From positions 124,001-188,000 of the forward strand of contig OZ243922.1 of assembly GCA_965213905.1 (NCBI GenBank): a DNA stretch of 64,000 bases, read 5' to 3'. The position numbers and the translations under genes were made by a program. Source of the DNA: SIRX01 sp965213905 (GTDB lineage Bacteria; Actinomycetota; Rubrobacteria; Rubrobacterales; Rubrobacteraceae). Of the stretch, positions 33,255 through 40,789 are shown piece by piece; the first letter of the stretch is position 1, and each line of letters opens with the position of its first letter. The notes under the pieces are model-generated. The model was given only the letters and a program-made list of their open reading frames with translations. It had not been told where the DNA came from and did no database searches.

Positions 33255-34286
33255 TCACCATCTGTGGTACGGCGTCGCGGTGTGCGCTAACGTAGGAGAG
33301 TACGCGTACTTGGACGCTGATGAATGATCTCGGACTCGTGGGTCGTAGCGTGCTAGAGTCGCCAAGCCAACCGGGCCTACAATACGCTGCACCACCTGAT
33401 AGCCAGCACCCGCGTCGAAGAGGGCTTTTATGGCACTGTGTCTGAGGTCTTCGGCGAAAATGGGTGAAAGGGTTGCCTCGCGGGCTCGCTTCTTGATCAC
33501 CTGCGAAACTGCCCTCTGGGTGAGCTGCTGGCCTGAAATAATCTGGTCCGTTCCAATAGGCAAAAACATACGGCCTTCTCGCCTGCTTCTTAGCGCAAGC
33601 CAGAGAGCCAGCACCTCCGACGTCCGAGACCCGAGAAGGACTTTCCGTTCTGCATTGGTGTTCACGCCAACTGTAAGAGATGGAGGAGATAGCTGCCAGT
33701 TACTAGGGGAAAGTTCCACGAGCTCGCGGCAGGTCATACCTGTAGAATAAAGACACAAGAGCATAGCGGCGTCGCGTTTGCCGGTAATGCTATGATCTCT
33801 GAGACAGTTCATGAAGAGGCCGCCCAGCTCTCTAGGAGTAAGAGCCCGGCCGGGCGCCGACGTACGTTTTACAGGTTCGTTCTGTATGCTTCGGATGTTG
33901 TCCAAACGCTTAATCTCCTCTCGTGTAAGTGCAGTCGGGTCTGGTCCATAAGCTGCTCGGGCGGCCCCCCTGATGGCCGAAAGCACCACGTTTATACTGG
34001 AAGGCGCCGCGCCACTTGCTGTGAGATCGTCGCGAACTCGCGCAACCTGCGAGGACGAGAGTTCGTGCCACGGAAAGATCTCTTCGTCGGCGTCTAGAAT
34101 TTTTGCCGCCTTACGCAAGGCCGAAGACATCCGTCTCCTGCTCCCGGGTGAGAGGCTTTCGAGATAAGCCTTGTAAGGACAGGGTCGTGGACAAGAGGCC
34201 ACGTTACCGTTGGAATCTATACTCTTGATTGCTCGTGGCGTCACCACTACATCAATCCAGGCCGGGCAGAAGCTGGCTACTGGCAC
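33255..34286 (-). CDS. Tyrosine recombinase of the Tni-type transposon
   Basis: Up to 343 residues. N-terminal SAM-like core-binding domain (CPRPCPYKAYLESL, about 32-45, to about residue 130) and a catalytic domain with box I YSTGMTCRELVEL (Arg), EDLRHSAIKALFDAGAGYQVVQRIVG (box II L-R-H region) and the nucleophile in LARYDPR. The GTG at 34286 overlaps tniB by 35 bp; two GTG codons just after the tniB stop (about 34247) are alternatives. The last codons sit in a 14-bp tandem duplication (33239-33266). In Tn5053 the third partner is a serine resolvase plus TniQ; a tyrosine recombinase in this place is less usual. It may resolve cointegrates. Confidence 0.82.
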   Translation of the reverse strand: MPVASFCPAWIDVVVTPRAIKSIDSNGNVASCPRPCPYKAYLESLSPGSRRRMSSALRKAAKILDADEEIFPWHELSSSQVARVRDDLTASGAAPSSINVVLSAIRGAARAAYGPDPTALTREEIKRLDNIRSIQNEPVKRTSAPGRALTPRELGGLFMNCLRDHSITGKRDAAMLLCLYSTGMTCRELVELSPSNWQLSPPSLTVGVNTNAERKVLLGSRTSEVLALWLALRSRREGRMFLPIGTDQIISGQQLTQRAVSQVIKKRAREATLSPIFAEDLRHSAIKALFDAGAGYQVVQRIVGPVGLATLARYDPRVRDHSSASKYAYSPTLAHTATPYHRW

Positions 34287-35130
34287 CCATTACGGTGGCA
34301 GTGGTTGCGACTTCCGCCTGATTCATTTCCAGTATAAGCTCTACGCGTTGAACGAGCATCTTGATCTTCCTGAAATTACCTTGGGTAGCATTGAAGACCG
34401 CGGGTACGATCTCTGTCGGTAGGGCTTTCGACGTGAGGTTCGTTCCGAGGAGATCTGGCCGGCGCAGTATCTGTCCGACACTATCTGGATCCAGCGGTTT
34501 TACTTTGTAGACGTCTCCTACCCTGGAGTGAAATTGTTTGTAGCGGGCTAGGACGTTCTCGAACCCTGGCATGCTCATCAGGATGAGCCCGAAGTTTCCC
34601 CGGTCGTACTCGTAACGCAGCCGTTCCAGAGCCTGGTTTTGGAGGAACTGGGCTTCATCGACGATAAGCAATTCCGTACGGTCTGCCGCACTACTCTCTA
34701 ATGAGGTCGTCCCTTCCCAGCCATCTCGTTCTATGGCAACGTCCACTAGCCAGCTGAGAAGGTTTCGGCTGTTCTCCACCATATTGGAGACCGTTTTCGG
34801 CGAGCTGGCCGGGACTGCGGAGAAGTACGCGGTACGCCGCGTGAAAACCTCTTTGGGAGGATCCAGAATGTAGGCATACTGTGAAGATAAAGACTCTACC
34901 AGATCCCAAGAAGAGTAGTGCGTTCCAGAATAGGTCTTTCCGGCCCCCGCTTCACCGGTGTACAGGACTACGTAGCGGTACCGGCGGGCGTCCTCGCAAA
35001 TCTCCTCGAAGCGTTTGTGTTCGTGTGTGACGACGAAACCTGACGGCTCGAACTCGAGATCTGGCTTCCGCCCCGCCTCGTCTGCTGCCTCAGGCTCCTC
35101 GTTATGCTCCGACCCGCGTTCTTCGCTCAC
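34252..35130 (-). CDS. TniB/TnsC/MuB-like AAA+ ATPase of the transposon
   Basis: The 292-residue ATPase has Walker A YTGEAGAGKTYSG (about residue 55-67), Walker B ELLIVDEAQFLQ (about 153-164) and a sensor-1 region NFGLILMSMPG. This layout (AAA_22) is typical of transposition regulators TniB, TnsC and IstB, which choose the target and activate the transposase. It starts 9 bp after the TniA-like stop. The acidic N-terminal 30 residues may contact the transposase. Confidence 0.85.
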   Translation of the reverse strand: MSEERGSEHNEEPEAADEAGRKPDLEFEPSGFVVTHEHKRFEEICEDARRYRYVVLYTGEAGAGKTYSGTHYSSWDLVESLSSQYAYILDPPKEVFTRRTAYFSAVPASSPKTVSNMVENSRNLLSWLVDVAIERDGWEGTTSLESSAADRTELLIVDEAQFLQNQALERLRYEYDRGNFGLILMSMPGFENVLARYKQFHSRVGDVYKVKPLDPDSVGQILRRPDLLGTNLTSKALPTEIVPAVFNATQGNFRKIKMLVQRVELILEMNQAEVATTATVMGASSQLLPGLD

Positions 35131-35139
35131 AGCCCCAAC

Positions 35140-36696
35140 TCACCATTCGTGTCGACGGAGTTTTAATCCTGTCGGCGGCTGACCGCCTGATTTAGCAGAT
35201 TTAGCAGACTTCTTCGGTTTTTGATCTTTCTCCGACACCTGATTATGACGGGCCACTGCTTCATCGTCTTCAAGCAGCGTCTTGGCTTCTTTTGCGGTGT
35301 CGCGTATTTGATCTTGCATAGACTTTCTGCGACGAGAATTGGCTTTACTTATCTCCTTGAAGGATAAAGACTCGACCGCACGCTCGCGGGACACGGCGCG
35401 GCATACGAATTTCCCTTCGTGGTACACGCGGATCTCTCCAGAATCCCTGGGATCGTAGCGGATCGTAACGGGCTCACCGATGTAAGCGCCCAGAGCCAGA
35501 TCCGAGTACTTGCCGCTCTTGAAACTTATTCCGTCGCGTTGAACTGTGCGGGTATTCGCGATGGTGAGCAGCAGGAGATCCAACTCCCCGGTCGACCCTG
35601 GAAGATTCGGAAAGAACCCATCGGCCGACCACCGCTCTAGGGGCGTCTGCTTGATCTCTGCGTGAACGCGGGTCTGGTAGCGGTCGAGCAGCCATGTGCG
35701 GAACCGGGCATCCAACTGTTCGATAGTAAGAAGGCCCTTAGTCGAAACTGGTTTTCCGCGTGACAAATACCCTGGAGCTTTCGGCACAAACCTCTGTTCC
35801 AGGGTTCTGAAGAACCTCTCTATCTTTCCTCGCCCCCGAGGCTGGTAAGGGATCGAAAAGATCGTCCGGGCTCCTAAATGGGCCGCCACTTGCTCGAGGT
35901 GCTCGGATGTGAAGTCAGGACCGTTATCGTTGTATATGACTTTTGGTATACCGCACACAGGCCACCCAGCCTCTGGTTTGGGTAAGATAGCTTGGCGTAA
36001 GGCGAGCGCGCCACACAAAGCAGATGGCGGCTCGACGTGCAGATAGTAGCCTGTGATGGCCCTACTATAATCGTCCTCCACAGCAGTCAGACACACCTTC
36101 CTTGGTTCGCCATCATCCTCGACCCAGATCTTGAGAAACTTGTGATCGATTTGCCACCGCTCATTTGAACCGGAAGCTTCGTAGCGGACCAGCAGATCAT
36201 AGGCATCCTTGTGGGCTTGGGTTCCTTCGTGGGCGAGCTTCGACAACTGGGGATCTATAGTCCTTACGATACCCAGCACCTGTCGGTAACTCGGGACGTG
36301 CCAACCTTTGTGCTGCGCCGTCTCTTGCACATCTTCGTGTATCAAGGTAGCGCTGAGCTTGGGCGACTTCAGCGCCAAGGCCACTATGAGGGCGCGCAGC
36401 TCCTCCCTTACCCGATGCTTTCCGACGTCAGGACGAATCGGCGTCGCGAGGCCGCTCAGTCCGTCTTTCTTGTAGCGGGCGACCCAATACCGCAAAGTCC
36501 GCAAGGATTTCCCGCTCCCCTCAACGATCCGCGTCAGCGAAACGCTTCCTTCGAGAAAGGGTTGGATAATATCGAAACGCTTGTGAGCCTTTGCCAACTG
36601 CGCTTCACTGAGGTCATTCAATGGGGTGGTAACGTCTGTGATTTCCGTCATTCGGCCCTCGTTTTCGCACCACTGTCGGATGCGCTGGTCCTTCAT
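35140..36696 (-). CDS. TniA/Mu-type DDE transposase
   Basis: About 518 residues (ATG 36696 after AAAAAGGG; a TTG at 36723 would add nine residues). An N-terminal HTH (SVSLTRIVEGSGKSLRTLRYWVARYKKDGLSGL) precedes an integrase core whose catalytic triad is visible: D in WQIDHKF, D in VIYNDNGPDF and E in GRGKIERFF, the last two separated by 35 residues (a DD35E spacing). The Mu-type beta-barrel (YSDLALGAYIGEPVTIRYDPRD) and a charged C-terminal tail, used for contacting the ATPase, follow. The complete triad suggests an active enzyme. With TniB and a recombinase it forms a replicative transposition module; TniQ is not present. Confidence 0.88.
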   Translation of the reverse strand: MKDQRIRQWCENEGRMTEITDVTTPLNDLSEAQLAKAHKRFDIIQPFLEGSVSLTRIVEGSGKSLRTLRYWVARYKKDGLSGLATPIRPDVGKHRVREELRALIVALALKSPKLSATLIHEDVQETAQHKGWHVPSYRQVLGIVRTIDPQLSKLAHEGTQAHKDAYDLLVRYEASGSNERWQIDHKFLKIWVEDDGEPRKVCLTAVEDDYSRAITGYYLHVEPPSALCGALALRQAILPKPEAGWPVCGIPKVIYNDNGPDFTSEHLEQVAAHLGARTIFSIPYQPRGRGKIERFFRTLEQRFVPKAPGYLSRGKPVSTKGLLTIEQLDARFRTWLLDRYQTRVHAEIKQTPLERWSADGFFPNLPGSTGELDLLLLTIANTRTVQRDGISFKSGKYSDLALGAYIGEPVTIRYDPRDSGEIRVYHEGKFVCRAVSRERAVESLSFKEISKANSRRRKSMQDQIRDTAKEAKTLLEDDEAVARHNQVSEKDQKPKKSAKSAKSGGQPPTGLKLRRHEW

Positions 36697-36719
36697 GTTA
36701 CCCTTTTTACGATCTTCGG

Positions 36720-36851
36720 TCAATGGTAGAGAACTCCGGTTGCGGCATGCTCGGTGCCCACTGCATCCAGAAGCCGGGCGGCCTCATCCCAGATAAGCGG
36801 CACCGCTCGAAGGAGAACTTCTCGCGCATAGCCTTCGCTAGATAACGTCAC
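36720..36851 (-). CDS. Small unknown ORF immediately before tniA
   Basis: Forty-three codons from GTG 36851 to the TGA at 36720-36722, which overlaps a TTG of tniA. The frame is open for about 12 more codons upstream. The sequence (SSEGYAREVLLRAVPLIWDE, AARLLDAVGTEHAATGVLYH) is protein-like and probably helical, but I cannot place it. It may be a fragment of an earlier transposon gene. Confidence 0.4.
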   Translation of the reverse strand: MTLSSEGYAREVLLRAVPLIWDEAARLLDAVGTEHAATGVLYH

Positions 36852-37128
36852 ATTGAGCGACGCTTGAGGCTTAAGATATCGACTTGCTGGCGGGCGTTAC
36901 CCGAAAGAAGTGCGCAAAGGCACCGGCAGTTACTCCCTAGCCTCTCGCTGGACGTCCCGGGCGAGCTTCCTTTTTATGGCGTGTACCCCGGTAGGTGCCG
37001 GTCTTGGGATCATAGCCAGGCGCCTCGGAGGGATGGAGAAACCTGCGGCCACCAACCTCTATGGTCCTTACCGTGAGGCACGATTTCATTGGATCTCCAC
37101 GCTTTGATCGACCATTCGAGGGTTGGTC
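36852..37128. other. 277 bp of unassigned DNA, possible gene fragment
   Basis: One minus-strand frame between about 37075 and 36940 reads RTIEVGGRRFLHPSEAPGYD and PKTGTYRGTRHKKEARPGRP, which looks like coding sequence but has no start or stop context. I take it for debris at the edge of the transposon. Confidence 0.3.
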
Positions 37129-37350
37129 TTATTCATCCTGCAATTTTTCAAGAAGCCTCTCCCGCAGCCCGAGGATGGTAAGCCCTACTACCTCTTTGCT
37201 CTCCTCATCGTACTTCACGATCATGCCACCACCGATGTCCACGCCTTCGGCTGGCTTGGGCTCTCCAGGAGATAGGTAGAGTACGTCGGCGTCGCCGTCG
37301 TAGCTCCAGCGCGCCACGGTGGATTTCTCCTCTATCTTCAGGAGGATCAT
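37129..37350 (-). CDS. DUF2283-domain protein
   Basis: Seventy-three residues matching the DUF2283 pattern: YDGDADVLYLS, an internal GVDIGGGMIVKYDEESKEVVGLTILGL, and a charged C-terminal helix. Such small proteins often lie beside toxin-antitoxin or Uma2 genes; their function is unknown. It starts at ATG 37350, directly after the stop of the Uma2-family gene, so both are translated from one mRNA. Confidence 0.85.
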   Translation of the reverse strand: MILLKIEEKSTVARWSYDGDADVLYLSPGEPKPAEGVDIGGGMIVKYDEESKEVVGLTILGLRERLLEKLQDE

Positions 37351-38013
37351 TTAGAAGGTTTCGCCAGCGCTGGCCCACCGGCGCACTTTCCGCACCCACG
37401 CCGGGTAGCTCACCTCCGAACCTTCCTCGACTATGCGCCCGAGCTCGTCGGCCGCAAGGGGCTTCTCTTCAGTGCCGAGAACGGCGCTCCGCGCCAGCAG
37501 CTCGTAACGCTCGTCGGACTCTTCCAGCCCTAGGACCTCTAAGGTGCCGCCAGAGTAGCGCCACACCTCGCGCACCCCTACCCGGGCATATACCGGCAAC
37601 TTGGCGAGGGAGGGGCTCGTGAGGTCCACCTCAACGACCAGATCCGGCGGAGGGTCGCCGGCGTCCAGCTCGATCCTCTTTTTGCCGCGGACGTTTGCGG
37701 CCTGATTCCCGAAGTAGAAGCTCTCATCCGGCTCGAAACCACCCGAGAGGTCGCGGCGGACGTAGGCGGTAGAGCCGGCGTCGAACACGTCTATCTCCAG
37801 CGCCACGGCCAGCTCCTTTATCAGGGAGGCGATAACGCCAGAGATTGACTCGTGTTCGGTGGCTTCGCCGGGGCTCACTATCTCCAGTACCCCCCGGTCG
37901 TAGAAAAAGCGCGGCGTCGGGCGCTCTTCCCGCTCCTCGCGCAGCCGTTCGTAAGTCTTCCAACCTACGTTCCTCAGCAACACCCTCTGTTCTGGTGCTT
38001 CGCGGGTAATCAT
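37351..38013 (-). CDS. Uma2-family (DUF820) putative endonuclease
   Basis: The 220-residue protein shows the restriction-like core of the Uma2 family: VLEIVSPGEATEHESISG (first acidic residue after SP), FEPDESFYFG and PPDLVVEVDLTSPS (the D...E-x-D active-site pattern), then KLPVYARVGVREVWRYS and a C-terminal GSEVSYPAWVRKVRRWA. The family is widespread and its biology unclear; a PD-(D/E)XK nuclease fold is predicted. Its start overlaps the upstream DUF4926 stop by 4 bp. Confidence 0.88.
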   Translation of the reverse strand: MITREAPEQRVLLRNVGWKTYERLREEREERPTPRFFYDRGVLEIVSPGEATEHESISGVIASLIKELAVALEIDVFDAGSTAYVRRDLSGGFEPDESFYFGNQAANVRGKKRIELDAGDPPPDLVVEVDLTSPSLAKLPVYARVGVREVWRYSGGTLEVLGLEESDERYELLARSAVLGTEEKPLAADELGRIVEEGSEVSYPAWVRKVRRWASAGETF

Positions 38014-38402
38014 TGGTCGAGTTGATCCTTCCCGTCTATAGGTTTGTCGAACGGTTGAACGCTGTCCGCGGTGACCGTGGCGACGGCCACTGTTTCGCCG
38101 GTGGACGTAAAGAATTCTAGGGAGTAGCCTGCGCCTTCGTCGTAGACTTCGACCACCGTTCCCATGTCCCCCGCCTTCAGGTTCTTTTCGGGAATATCTG
38201 TGGTGAGCACAGCCTGCTCGTAGGGGCGTATCCCACTTCTGTTCAGGAAACGAAAGTCGGCCGTGATCTGCTCGTGGGTTAGCTTGGTGCCAGCTTTTGG
38301 CGCTGCACCTTTGATGATGTAGACGCCTTTGTCGATCTGGACCTCACGTCCTGACCCCTTATCGTTCTTGTCTCTCGGGGAAGGGTTCATCTGTACGTCC
38401 AC
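38010..38402 (-). CDS. DUF4926-like protein with N-terminal extension
   Basis: A 130-residue protein. Residues about 58-120 (IRPYEQAVLTTDIPEKNLKA, GDMGTVVEVYDEGAGYSLEF, ATVTADSVQPF) are a DUF4926 domain, an SH3-like fold often linked to Uma2 genes. The first 55 residues form an unrelated extension with GVYIIKGAAPKAGTKLTHEQ. The start is a GTG at 38402, with an internal ATG at 38390; the frame stays open above. It forms one operon with the Uma2 and DUF2283 genes. Confidence 0.72.
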   Translation of the reverse strand: MDVQMNPSPRDKNDKGSGREVQIDKGVYIIKGAAPKAGTKLTHEQITADFRFLNRSGIRPYEQAVLTTDIPEKNLKAGDMGTVVEVYDEGAGYSLEFFTSTGETVAVATVTADSVQPFDKPIDGKDQLDQ

Positions 38403-38525
38403 AGCTCCCGGTAGAAGGTCCGATAGGCTAGCGGGTCGGAGTGATTCGAGCCCGTCCGCGCCGTTCGTGTTTCGTGTCTTTCGCTCATCTCCTATCTTAC
38501 TGCATACCCCTTTCGGGGAAAGATC

Positions 38526-38763
38526 TTAGCCGACCAGCTCCTCAGTCGAGACACTGAGAGCACTTGCCAGCTTGCGAACGTTCCTTTCTGGCCTCCTAGC
38601 CGCAAGTTCTCTAGCTTCGAGATCGTCGACTGATCCACCCCGCTTACTTCCCGAGATCGTGCAGCGAGTAGCCTTTACGCTCTTTGGCCCTCTTGAGGCC
38701 CGGCAGCATGGTTCCCTTGCTCCTGCTCGTCGTCTCTACGGGCATCAGAATCTCCTTTGTCAT
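38526..38763 (-). pseudogene. Frameshifted XRE-family HTH regulator
   Basis: ATG 38763 opens MTKEILMPVETTSRSKGTML and PGLKRAKERKGYSLHDLGK and then stops. Shifting frame gives REVSGVDQSTISKLENL, another shift ELAARRPERNVRKLA, and a further shift ALSVSTEELVG plus TAA. Joined, these make a normal XRE domain (GYSLRDL..VSGVDQSTISKLE...RRPERNVRKLAKALSVSTEELVG). Three frameshifts within 240 bp show it is dead. It could be the lost controller of the Uma2 cassette. Confidence 0.7.
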
Positions 38764-38816
38764 TTATTTACATTCCTACGTAGGGTAGTGGCTCACTATA
38801 TCGAAAAAATTTAGCC

Positions 38817-38843
38817 AAAAAAGAGCCGTTTTGCTCTTTTTTT
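38817..38843. terminator. Bidirectional intrinsic terminator
   Basis: AAAAAGAGC (38818-38826) and GCTCTTTTT (38833-38841) pair around CGTTTT, giving a hairpin flanked by A-runs and T-runs that would work in both directions. Confidence 0.7.
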
Positions 38844-39075
38844 GAGGGCACCATAGAGTGCAATTCCCGGAGAGTTTAACCTCGCCTCGTGTACAAGCCT
38901 TGGCCGAACGAGAAGTTCATGATCCCTACCAGACTCAGAAGACATTACAACGTATAATACATCTTATAAATGCGGCACTAGGGTAGATCGGTGGGGGCTC
39001 ACCAGCTAGAGCTTGATTTTCTCCCGGCGGTAGAGAGCGTCTTCCAACAACTGGGTGCTTTCCAGCCTCGGTGCA

Positions 39076-39121
39076 TTGCCTCAACGCGGCCTCCTCATGT
39101 ATGAAGGCCGCGTTGAGGCAA
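39076..39121. repeat. Perfect 17-bp inverted repeat
   Basis: TTGCCTCAACGCGGCCT at 39076-39092 is exactly complementary to AGGCCGCGTTGAGGCAA at 39105-39121, with a 12-base loop. No T-run follows. Such a perfect long stem in noncoding DNA suggests a terminator-like RNA, a recombinase site or a miniature element. Confidence 0.85.
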
Positions 39122-39287
39122 CTTAGGCTTAGTACCCAGGCCCTTATGAGAGAGTTCTGGGTTGATTGCGTACCCGAGGCTCACCGCAGTCGGTATCGCT
39201 AAGGAGGTCGTGTAGGGTACAGGGTGTGGTTGTCATTTCGTGCCTCACCTTCGACTCAAGACCCTTATGGGAGTCAGAATACTCTGA

Positions 39288-39323
39288 GATACATACCACG
39301 ATACATACCACGATACACATCAT
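39288..39323 (+). repeat. Short direct repeats upstream of the zinc-ribbon fusion gene
   Basis: GATACATACCAC occurs at 39288-39299 and again at 39300-39311, and a variant GATACACATCAT follows at 39312-39323. The array ends 20 bp before the start codon, where it could be a binding site for the encoded protein (inference). Confidence 0.7.
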
Positions 39324-39342
39324 GACAGGGGGTGGATGCCAC

Positions 39343-40635
39343 ATGAGCTACTGGAAAGGCGCAATAAAAGATGTCGAGTACTGTCCACATTGCGGAGGGT
39401 TCGCTTGGGGTTGCCTAGATTGTGGAAAGCCGGCTGGAGTTAGCGAAATAGTGAGGGCCGGGAAGAGCGCGGAGTACCTTTTCCGAAAGAGCCGCATCCT
39501 TACAGATCGTGATCTTTCGGCTTTGGTCCGCGTCTGTGTTTTATCCGGTCCACCATACGGGACCCGGGATGTAGCAATAATTGCCGTCTTGTACTGGGGT
39601 CGCCTAAAGGCAACCGAAATTGCGGGAATCGGGCTAGAAGATTGGGACCGCAAGTCACGTACACTATCTGTTGCGGGCCGAGAAAGCCGTTCCACGCGCA
39701 ATGTAACGATTAGTGTAGCTGCGGCAAATGCTGTGGAGCGCTGGATCTTAGTAAGGGGTCTGCAAGCAGGCAAGCTTTTTGTGGACCTTCATGGGTATGG
39801 GGAACAGGATAGAGGATCGGGCATAGGAGCGAATGCAGTGAGGGCTGTTGTTGAAAAGAGAGCTGAGCAGGCTGGCATCGGGTATATAACCGTGGCCGAT
39901 CTAAACAGTGCATCTCTTCGGCCCTTAGCTAAGGCGCTAGTGCCAAGAATTTCTACTGCCAAAGCTTCTTCGAGCAACAGGGATTTCGTTGCAGGTACTA
40001 CCGAGTCACATCCTCTAGGAGATGAACTTCACAAACCTAGGCCCATACATAACCTACAAGAGGCTGAGTTAATATGGGCCGCGAAGAAACTGAGCTCACT
40101 GCGGCCTGTAGACACTAGTGGTCCGGGCCCACTAAACGAGTTGACCGATAAAGACCTCAGACGCCTACGCAAAAGGGTGACGGCTGTCCTTTTGCGACGA
40201 GAAGTCATTACCCTTGAAGGAGGACAGGAACTCTGGGGCCGACTCCCGTCATACAGTACGAGGTCACGGATTGCCGCTGCGATATCGGATGGTATACCCA
40301 AACAGGAGATCTCTCGGTTGGTTGGAGTGAGCAGGAAGACCATTGACTTTTGTTTGAAAGAAGCCCGTAGAAACGGTGTGTCGGACGGATTTAAAGTTGA
40401 AGAGTCATATCATGATGGCACACGAAAAATAGGTGAAACCGAGAAGCGGGTAATCCTAGAGGACCTTAAAGCACGACCCGATGCGTCTTTAACTGAGAGA
40501 AACGCGCACTTGGCTGAGGTAACCAATGTGGATGTTTCGTACCAAACTGTTCTGTACCACATAAGAAAAATGGGCTTCGAGTATAGAGACAGACGCTGGA
40601 TGCGGGCAGAGGATACTAATAATTCCGGTGGGTAA
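39343..40635 (+). CDS. Zinc-ribbon / degenerate recombinase-like / HTH fusion protein, 430 aa
   Basis: ATG 39343 follows GGGGGTGG; the frame is open further up but without a better start. Residues about 13-29 form a zinc ribbon (CPHCGGFAWGCLDCG). About 45-215 resemble a tyrosine-recombinase catalytic domain (LTDRDLSALVRVCVLSGPPY, then GTRDVAIIAVLYWGRLKATE and IAGIGLEDWD), but the box II HxLRH and the nucleophile tyrosine are not evident (LNSASLRPLAKAL stands there), so it is probably inactive for strand cleavage. The C-terminal part (about 290-425) has two HTH-like stretches (IAAAISDGIPKQEISRLVGV then SRKTIDFCLKEA; and NAHLAEVTNVDVSYQTVLYH) like those of transposases of the IS630 type. Base use is AT-richer than the housekeeping genes. 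Function unknown. Confidence 0.65.
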   Translation: MSYWKGAIKDVEYCPHCGGFAWGCLDCGKPAGVSEIVRAGKSAEYLFRKSRILTDRDLSALVRVCVLSGPPYGTRDVAIIAVLYWGRLKATEIAGIGLEDWDRKSRTLSVAGRESRSTRNVTISVAAANAVERWILVRGLQAGKLFVDLHGYGEQDRGSGIGANAVRAVVEKRAEQAGIGYITVADLNSASLRPLAKALVPRISTAKASSSNRDFVAGTTESHPLGDELHKPRPIHNLQEAELIWAAKKLSSLRPVDTSGPGPLNELTDKDLRRLRKRVTAVLLRREVITLEGGQELWGRLPSYSTRSRIAAAISDGIPKQEISRLVGVSRKTIDFCLKEARRNGVSDGFKVEESYHDGTRKIGETEKRVILEDLKARPDASLTERNAHLAEVTNVDVSYQTVLYHIRKMGFEYRDRRWMRAEDTNNSGG

Positions 40636-40737
40636 CAGTAAGTGGTGCAAAATAAAAGCGACATGCAATTTATCTCTTCCAAAAAGGTGCAGTTTAAATA
40701 CCCCCTTTACAAATAAGACAATTCCGTCTTCGAGGAA

Positions 40738-40773
40738 ACCAGTTTCCGAGAATTGTACTTATCGGAAACTGGT
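40738..40773 (-). terminator. Hairpin terminator downstream of hflX
   Basis: ACCAGTTTCCGA (40738-40749) pairs perfectly with TCGGAAACTGGT (40762-40773) around a 12-base loop, 17 bp past the hflX stop. On the minus strand it is followed by TTTCC only, so termination may need help, but the position fits the end of the rny-miaB-miaA-hflX transcript. Confidence 0.65.
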
Positions 40774-40789
40774 CGCCAAAACCGCCAGG

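Larger units (their letters stand above)
38844..39342. other. About 500 bp intergenic segment with hairpin and repeats, no gene
   Basis: No frame here has a ribosome site or recognisable product. It holds a 17-bp perfect stem (39076-39121) and a set of short direct repeats just before the zinc-ribbon fusion gene; these are listed separately. Confidence 0.5.

Noticed and set aside
33239..33266. Two 14-bp copies of TTCACCATCTGTGG taken as a small CRISPR-like repeat
   Set aside because: Only two adjacent copies with no spacer; it is a simple tandem duplication at the recombinase gene end. No CRISPR array was seen anywhere in the window.
36720..39342. Right terminal repeat of the Tni-type transposon
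   Set aside because: I searched for TCCCCTACTTGGTGACA by eye and did not see it; the right boundary remains unknown.
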